NCBI RefSeq assembly: GCF_038751955.1
Contig: NZ_JBCEXH010000002.1
Span: 291,665-355,664, forward strand
Direction: 5' to 3'
DNA length: 64,000 nucleotides
Source of the DNA: Methanocalculus natronophilus
GTDB lineage: Archaea; Halobacteriota; Methanomicrobia; Methanomicrobiales; Methanocorpusculaceae
The notes beneath the pieces were generated by a model. The model was not told the origin of the DNA, made no database searches, and saw nothing but the letters and a program-made list of their open reading frames with translations. The position numbers were made by a program, and so were the translations under genes. Shown one piece after another: positions 58,919 to 64,000 of the stretch (the stretch's first letter is position 1; the number at the start of each line of letters is the position of its first letter).

Positions 58919-59830
58919 ATGTTAAATAAAAAAATTATGTACGGGACCCTCGCGGCCCTTCTGGTCATCGCCTGCCTGGCTGCTGCCGGGTGCATGGAAG
59001 GTGATCCTGCAGGAGGCAGGGAGACGATCGTCATCGGCGGAAAGCCCTTTAATGAACAGTATATTCTCCCTCATATGATAGCCCTCCTCCTTGAGGAGGA
59101 AGGATACAGAACAGATATCCGGCCCGGAATGAATGACGCGACGCTTTTTGAAGGGATTAAACGGGGACAGGTGGATGTCTATGTCGAGTATACCGGAACC
59201 GCGTACTCCCAGCTCCTGAAGCTTGAGCCGCTTGAGGTATGGGAACCGGATCATGTCTATACCCTGGTCAGATCCCATCTTGCTGAAGAAGGAATAGACG
59301 TCCCGTTCAGGCTGGGTTTCAGAAATGATTACGCTATTGCCGTGAAGGACTCCTATGCTGCAGAGCATGGCATCGAAACAATCAGTGATCTTGTGCCTCA
59401 TGCAGGTAGTCTTACGTTTGGCAGTGATCTTGTCTTCCATGAACGTGAGGATGGCCTTCCACGACTACAAGAGGTCTATGGCCTCAGCTTTGCTGATGTT
59501 GTCCCGATGTCGCCGACCCTGATGTACGAGGCGATTGCAAACGACCAGGTTCAGGCGATCCCTCCCTATACAACAGACTCACGGGTGGATCTCTACAACC
59601 TGGTTGTCCTTGAGGATGATCAGGCAGCTCTTCCCCCCTATGAGGCGATGCTCTTTGTACGATCAGATCTTGCCTCAGATGAGCGGCTCACCAATGCCCT
59701 CTCAGTTCTTGCAGATCAGATCGATACCGATGAGATGCGGGCGCTTAATGCCGAATTTGACAATGACAAGCGTGAGGCACGGGATATCGCACGTGACTAT
59801 CTCAGGAGAGAGGGGCTGATCTCCTCCTGA
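58919..59830 (+). CDS. Glycine betaine/choline-type ABC substrate-binding lipoprotein
   Basis: 303 residues from ATG 58919. Lipobox CLAAAGC. OpuAC/ProX-like fold: IVIGGKPFNEQYILPHMIAL, VDVYVEYTGTAYSQLL, AIPPYTTDSRVDLYNLVVLE, ending YLRREGLISS. Supplies the compatible-solute importer encoded by the next three genes. The aromatic-cage residues cannot be confirmed by eye. Betaine uptake is the likeliest function; choline and carnitine are alternatives. The frame is open upstream into FmdE 2, but the signal peptide fixes the start. Confidence 0.92.
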   Translation: MLNKKIMYGTLAALLVIACLAAAGCMEGDPAGGRETIVIGGKPFNEQYILPHMIALLLEEEGYRTDIRPGMNDATLFEGIKRGQVDVYVEYTGTAYSQLLKLEPLEVWEPDHVYTLVRSHLAEEGIDVPFRLGFRNDYAIAVKDSYAAEHGIETISDLVPHAGSLTFGSDLVFHEREDGLPRLQEVYGLSFADVVPMSPTLMYEAIANDQVQAIPPYTTDSRVDLYNLVVLEDDQAALPPYEAMLFVRSDLASDERLTNALSVLADQIDTDEMRALNAEFDNDKREARDIARDYLRREGLISS

Positions 59831-59860
59831 TTCTCTTTTTCCCCGGATGGATGTGGCGAT

Positions 59861-60988
59861 GTGCATGGGAAACGACTCTTTGACCGGATCGATTCGATCA
59901 GCATCTCGGGAGTAACAAAACAATTCGGTGATGTCGTCGCTGTTGACGATCTCAGTCTTGATGTCAGGGGAGGAGAACTGCTCATCCTGATCGGGGGTTC
60001 GGGGTCCGGGAAGACGACGATGCTCCGGATGATCAACCGCCTGATCGATCCCGATTCCGGATCAATTGCCATCAATGGTACTGAAACAACCACCCTTGAT
60101 CCGATCGCCCTGAGGAAGAACATCGGGTATGTGATCCAGCAGATCGGGCTCTTTCCCCATATGACCATCAGGGATAATATCGGGCTTCTCCCAAAGATCG
60201 AGGGCTGGAGCAATGATCGAATAGATGAGCGTGTCCGGGAGCTGCTTGCCCGTGTCCATCTTTCCCCGGATCTATTCATGGATCGGTACCCAAAGGAGCT
60301 CTCAGGCGGCCAGCAGCAGCGGATAGGCCTTGCCCGTGCTCTTGTCATGGACCCTCCCCTCCTCCTGATGGATGAGCCCTTTGGTGCACTCGATCCCATC
60401 CTCAGACGCCAGCTTCAGGACGATTTCCTTGGTATCAAGGCGGATATCGGTAAAACCATCGTCTTTGTGACCCACGACATCAATGAGGCGTTCCGGCTCG
60501 GGGATCGGATTGCGATTATGGATGAAGGACGGCTCATCCAGGTGGGGGCTGCCCGGGATCTGATCCTGAATCCTGCTGACCAGATGGTCTCCGGGCTCGT
60601 TGGATCAGATCATCTGTACCGGCATCTTGAGAACCTGACTGTCCGGGATCTGATGCAGCCAGCAGCTGATCTCTGCCATCTTCAGGCTACATGCACCCTT
60701 GGTGAAGCCATTGCCCGGATGCAAAACCCTGGTGCGGCGATTGCAATTCTAACCGATGGTGTTGCTTCACCCACCATTGTCAGGATGGCTGATCTCCTCC
60801 AGGGCGGCGACAATTCAGCTATGGTTGGATCATATGCCTGCTCTCCCCTCATCCTGGAACCTGATGAGCCGGCTCTCCCTGCTCTCACCCGGATGAAGTC
60901 GGGACCCGACTGTCCAGCCGTTGTTGCAGAAGGCAGGCACCCGGTTGGCCTCCTCACCCCGGATATGGTGGTGCGAAAACTTGTATAG
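59861..60988 (+). CDS. Glycine betaine/choline ABC transporter ATP-binding protein with CBS-like tail
   Basis: 375 residues, apparently from GTG 59861. ProV/OpuCA type: Walker A GGSGSGKTTM, signature LSGGQQQRIGLARAL, Walker B LLLMDEPFGALD, H-loop VTHDINEA. The C-terminal 120 residues form a CBS-domain region (LTVRDLMQPAADLCHLQATC), the part that senses ionic strength in OpuA-like importers. It lies 14 bp ahead of the first permease gene. Confidence 0.94.
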   Translation: MHGKRLFDRIDSISISGVTKQFGDVVAVDDLSLDVRGGELLILIGGSGSGKTTMLRMINRLIDPDSGSIAINGTETTTLDPIALRKNIGYVIQQIGLFPHMTIRDNIGLLPKIEGWSNDRIDERVRELLARVHLSPDLFMDRYPKELSGGQQQRIGLARALVMDPPLLLMDEPFGALDPILRRQLQDDFLGIKADIGKTIVFVTHDINEAFRLGDRIAIMDEGRLIQVGAARDLILNPADQMVSGLVGSDHLYRHLENLTVRDLMQPAADLCHLQATCTLGEAIARMQNPGAAIAILTDGVASPTIVRMADLLQGGDNSAMVGSYACSPLILEPDEPALPALTRMKSGPDCPAVVAEGRHPVGLLTPDMVVRKLV

Positions 60989-61002
60989 GAGGTGATCCGG
61001 GG

Positions 61003-61638
61003 ATGCCTGATGAACTGCAGATGGTCTGGGTCAGGTATAACCTGACCGAGCGGACGATTGAGCATCTCCAGATCTTTTCCATTGCCCTTCTCATTGGGAT
61101 TTTGATCGGGGTGGCAACAGGTCTCTTTCTCTATCGCCGGAGGAAGTTTTCGCCCCCGGTTTTTTCGGGCCTGAATGCGGTGCAGACCTTCCCGGATATT
61201 GCCCTGCTCATCCTTCTCATTCCCCTTGCAGGGATCGGAACAGTCCCGACGATCATCGCCTGTGTCATCTACTCGATCCTCCCGATAGCAAGGAACACCT
61301 ATACAGGGCTCATCTCTGTCAGCCCCGAACTCCTCGAGGTCGGCCGGGCAATGGGGCTTGTTGAACGGGATATCCTCCTGAAAATACGGCTTCCGTTCGC
61401 CTTTCCGATGATAGCAGGCGGGATCAGGATTGCCATCGTCTTCACGATGGGGATCGTCACCCTGGGAGGTATCTTTGGTGCAGGTGGTCTCGGTGCCCCG
61501 CTCCAGACCGGGATTAACCTGATTCGCCCGGATATCATCCTTGTTGCCGGGATCTGGGTGGGGGTGCTTGCCGTCTTCCTCGATGGCATCGCAGGCGGGA
61601 TCGAGGCGGCACTGAAGCGGAGGACCGGATCATGGTGA
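61003..61638 (+). CDS. Compatible-solute ABC permease 1 (OpuCB-like)
   Basis: 211 residues, five to six helices. EAA-like loop: VSPELLEVGRAMGLVERDIL, then KIRLPFAFPMIAGGIRIAIV. IFGAGGLGAPLQTGIN near the end. GAGGTGATC upstream supports ATG 61003. Its end overlaps permease 2 by 7 bp. Confidence 0.93.
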   Translation: MPDELQMVWVRYNLTERTIEHLQIFSIALLIGILIGVATGLFLYRRRKFSPPVFSGLNAVQTFPDIALLILLIPLAGIGTVPTIIACVIYSILPIARNTYTGLISVSPELLEVGRAMGLVERDILLKIRLPFAFPMIAGGIRIAIVFTMGIVTLGGIFGAGGLGAPLQTGINLIRPDIILVAGIWVGVLAVFLDGIAGGIEAALKRRTGSW

Positions 61639-62249
61639 GCCCTGATCTGATCTGGAGCCCGATCCTCCAGCATATCATCCTGGCATATACCGCACTCCTT
61701 GCGAGTATTGTCATTGGGATATCGCTTGCAGTCCTCTCTCTCTTCAGCAGGACCATGGAGAGGGTGGTGCTGGTCCTCGCAAACCTGGTGCAGGCGGTAC
61801 CAACCTTTGCAGTTGTTGCAATCGTTGTTCCGCTGATTGGGATCGGGTTCTGGCCTGCGATCATCGCCATCTTTCTCAGGGCGCTGCTCCCAATCGTCAA
61901 AAACACGCTGGTCGGGCTGACCTCAACAGATCCGGCTCTCATCGCCGCAGCTGAAGGGATCGGCCTCTCGAAATGGGAGATTATCAGGTATGTCAGGTTC
62001 AAAAATGCGTATCCCGCTATCTTTGCCGGGGTGAAGTTTGCGGCGATCCTGGCAAACAGTGTCGCGATTTTGACGGCGATGATCGGGAGCGGCGGGCTTG
62101 GCACCCTCGTCTTTGAAGGGCTTGCCGGGGTGAATATGATGAAGATGCTCTCCGGCGCCCTCCCGGCAATTGCGATCGCCCTCTTCCTTGACGGATCGCT
62201 CTCCCGGCTGGAGAGGAGGATGGTGCCGCCGGGTGTGAGGGAAGCCTGA
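61632..62249 (+). CDS. Compatible-solute ABC permease 2 (OpuCD-like)
   Basis: 205 residues, homologous to permease 1. EAA-like loop STDPALIAAAEGIGLSKWEI, then MIGSGGLGTLVFEGLAGVNM. The two permeases form the heterodimeric channel of the importer. ATG 61632 overlaps the upstream gene. Last gene of the four-gene operon. Confidence 0.93.
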   Translation: MVSPDLIWSPILQHIILAYTALLASIVIGISLAVLSLFSRTMERVVLVLANLVQAVPTFAVVAIVVPLIGIGFWPAIIAIFLRALLPIVKNTLVGLTSTDPALIAAAEGIGLSKWEIIRYVRFKNAYPAIFAGVKFAAILANSVAILTAMIGSGGLGTLVFEGLAGVNMMKMLSGALPAIAIALFLDGSLSRLERRMVPPGVREA

Positions 62250-62317
62250 TCTCCGAGACTGCGAAATAATTCGCAATATACGCCAGCTTATTCATTGTGT
62301 ATGCTTCATGTATCAGT

Positions 62318-63481
62318 ATGGTACGATTCATAGTTTCGGGAGCCCTGCTCCTCCTCGTCTGCCTTGCGGTTGCAGGCTGCGTCTCGGAGGCGCCGCTGGC
62401 ACCAGACGAGCCAGCTGCTCCCCCGCTTGCGGGAACCTCCTGGGAGCTTGAGCAGTTCACGATGACGAAGGCCAATCCTCTTGATGGAACAACCATCACG
62501 CTCATCTTCGACGACGGGAGCCTCGGCGGGAATGCCGGATGCAATCTCTATTTTGGTTCATTCACCCAGGAGGATGAGCAGATCGCAATTGATGGGATCG
62601 GCTCGACCCTGATGTACTGCACCGAACCCGGTGTTATGGACCAGGAGCATCTCTACCTCTCGCTTCTTGGGGATGTGGCGACAGCTCAGATCGATTGCGA
62701 TACACTGATCCTCTATGATGGAGATGGTGTTGCAATGCTGGCCTTTACCGAGGTGGTCCCTCCTGAAGAAAAGGATCCGTCTGCCGAACTGCCGGGATCA
62801 GACTGGCAGCTTGAGACATTCATCGATTCAGAAACCGCATCATCTCTTGTTCTGGAGACGACAATCACCCTTTCGTTTGATCATGAGGGTATAAGCGGCA
62901 GTGCAGGCTGTAACCGCTACGTCGGTACATATACGCTTGATGGATCAACAATCGAATTTGGACCTGTTGGTGCGACGAAGATGTACTGTGGCGAACCCGG
63001 TGTTATGGATCAGGAGAGCCGGTATCTTTCATATCTTGAAAATATGAGTTCTGTTCTGATCAAAGGAGACCGTCTCACGCTCACAGATGACGAAGGCGAC
63101 CAAAGCCTTGTCTTTACCAGGATGCAGCCAACAGATCCGCTTTCCAGTACCAAATGGAAACTGGCGTCGATAACTCAGGATGGTCAGACGATCAAAGCAC
63201 ATACCGAACGGGCGGTGACTGCTGCCTTTGATGGTGAACGTATCACAGGGTCTGGCGGCTGTAACAGTTACTCGGCAGAGTACCTGCTGGATGGTTGCAA
63301 GATGACCATTGGCCTGCCCGTGAGCACCCTCGTCTATTGCGATATCCCTGGCGTTATGGACCAGGAGAGCCACTACTTCTCCCTGCTTCCAGAGGTGAGC
63401 GGGTATGAACGTGATGGCGACCATCTTGTCCTGTATACAGGCAATGAGACGACCCGGCTCTCCTTTACCAGGGTTCTCTAG
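62318..63481 (+). CDS. Lipoprotein with three META (HslJ-like) domains
   Basis: 387 residues from ATG 62318; lipobox LAVAGC. Three tandem META domains of about 110 residues: each begins GTSWELEQF/GSDWQLETF/STKWKLASI, has a GNAGCNLYFGSF/GSAGCNRYVGTY/GSGGCNSYSAEY core, and ends with PGVMDQE and a C-terminal TLxxxD..LxF strand. Each domain keeps a Cys pair (AGCN and MYC or VYC), so disulfides outside the cell are possible. META domains are linked to secreted inhibitor or stress proteins; function here is unknown. It lies 68 bp after the betaine importer. Confidence 0.85.
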   Translation: MVRFIVSGALLLLVCLAVAGCVSEAPLAPDEPAAPPLAGTSWELEQFTMTKANPLDGTTITLIFDDGSLGGNAGCNLYFGSFTQEDEQIAIDGIGSTLMYCTEPGVMDQEHLYLSLLGDVATAQIDCDTLILYDGDGVAMLAFTEVVPPEEKDPSAELPGSDWQLETFIDSETASSLVLETTITLSFDHEGISGSAGCNRYVGTYTLDGSTIEFGPVGATKMYCGEPGVMDQESRYLSYLENMSSVLIKGDRLTLTDDEGDQSLVFTRMQPTDPLSSTKWKLASITQDGQTIKAHTERAVTAAFDGERITGSGGCNSYSAEYLLDGCKMTIGLPVSTLVYCDIPGVMDQESHYFSLLPEVSGYERDGDHLVLYTGNETTRLSFTRVL

Positions 63482-63945
63482 TCTCACCACCTCCAACTCA
63501 TTATTTTTGCTTCCTTTTCTCTCAAATACACCTATTTTATCTCCAATTTTCCTGTTGCCGCATCTGCACTGCATATGCTGTTTGTTCCTGACGCAAGTAT
63601 CACAGCTTCTATCAAAAAAAGCTGCGATCCTGATGGAATGGAGGCGTATTCAGGCGCGCAGTACCTAATTGATTTATATGTGATTAGGATTCAACTTATA
63701 AATTTTAGTAATATCTTTAAATATAGTACAGTTTTCGAACAGCTCTCTGATTTGGCTTTGTATCTCTGCATCTTCGGGTGTGTGGTCTCATGGGACTGCC
63801 CTGCAAGGTACGTTCCTGTAAGGTATGGAAACCGGGTCAGCTATGTACAGTAAATCAGCTTACATCTTTAGAAAATCTTCAAATGGAAAATCGCAATATT
63901 TAAGCTATCTATTCTGCACCCCTCCATTGTCCGAGGTAAAATCCT
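63482..63945 (+). promoter_or_regulatory. 464-bp spacer with fdhA promoter
   Basis: AT-rich spacer. Near the left, pyrimidine-rich TTATTTTTGCTTCCTTTTCTC probably ends META gene transcription. TTTAAATATAG (63716-63726) and ATATTTAAGC (63896-63905) are TATA-like; the second is placed about 25 bp before a plausible start site for fdhA. GAGGT 12 bp before ATG 63946 is its ribosome site. A 92-codon frame at 63575-63853 has no protein-like signature and is not called. Confidence 0.5.
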
Positions 63946-64000
63946 ATGGCTATGAAGTATGTACAAACCACCTGCCCCTACTGCGGGACAGGCTGCAGCA
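63946..64000 (+). CDS. fdhA: Formate dehydrogenase alpha subunit, first 18 codons
   Basis: ATG 63946 reads MAMKYVQTTCPYCGTGCS up to the window end. CPYCGTGC is the [4Fe-4S] motif of the molybdopterin oxidoreductase domain, and the VxTxCPYCGxGC start is that of F420-dependent FdhA of methanogens. It would oxidise formate to CO2 with F420 as acceptor through FdhB. ATG 63952 (MKYVQTTC) is an alternative. The rest lies outside the window. Confidence 0.85.
   Translation, partial: MAMKYVQTTCPYCGTGCS

Noticed and set aside
63575..63853. 92-codon frame before fdhA
   Set aside because: Mixed composition without a domain, crosses TATA-like elements and lacks a ribosome site.
1..64000. CRISPR arrays, rRNA or convincing tRNA genes
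   Set aside because: No regularly spaced direct repeats of CRISPR type and no complete tRNA or rRNA pattern were seen on either strand by eye; an automated scan was not possible.

Overview
The window is a chromosome segment of a methanogenic archaeon, most likely of the order Methanomicrobiales. The gene content is archaeal: Orc1/Cdc6, the DP1 subunit of PolD, Hel308, KEOPS Cgi121, RIO1, aIF1A, archaeal-type TyrRS and type II GAPDH. Two FmdE-family proteins, a histidine kinase with the motif RHDILNQ, and the first codons of an F420-type formate dehydrogenase alpha subunit point to a hydrogenotrophic, formate-using methanogen. Genus cannot be decided from the sequence. A glycine betaine/choline importer and a K+-dependent membrane pyrophosphatase would suit a salt-exposed habitat, but that is inference.

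Layout. 1-6793 (minus strand): 3'-truncated hppA, PolD small subunit, an aminotransferase with an overlapping Lrp regulator, and orc1/cdc6. 6794-8179: replication origin with five origin recognition boxes (ORBs), an AT-rich core, and purine- and pyrimidine-rich flanks. 8180-14640: moaB, cgi121, a missed two-helix membrane ORF, hel308 with a sixth ORB at its 5' end, KH protein, rio1 and tyrS. 14862-27803: metabolism and unknowns (archaeal ATPase, GAPDH, isochorismatase-fold hydrolase, M24 peptidase, Cache lipoprotein, AlkD, MATE, PHP, TruA, DUF2953-like/GerW pair). 27887-34035: complete trpEGDCFBA operon with a TATA-overlapping palindrome. 33986-42986: HTH regulator, RimI, DUF1015, a five-gene pilin-like cluster preceded by a lipoprotein, aIF1A, a frameshifted pRiA4b ORF-3 remnant, a DUF362 ferredoxin and a ThiC homologue.

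43113-47834: a two-component pair whose response regulator is split by an intact IS200/IS605 element (tnpA + tnpB). Removing 1737 bp restores a 201-residue frame exactly. 48038-58818: an ABC importer locus with four paralogous lipoprotein substrate-binding proteins, one FecCD permease, one ATPase and two FmdE-family proteins, interrupted by an ABC-2 exporter and a HxlR regulator. 58919-62249: OpuC/ProU-type compatible-solute importer. 62318-63481: triple META-domain lipoprotein. 63946-64000: start of fdhA.

Main points of interest: the origin architecture; the seamless, guide-carrying TnpB insertion in a regulator; the four-SBP/two-FmdE transport locus of unknown substrate; and a tryptophan synthase in which both partners of the known alphaAsp56-betaLys167 inter-subunit contact are replaced while catalytic residues are kept. 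All readings were made by eye without database searches, so family names rest on recognised motifs.
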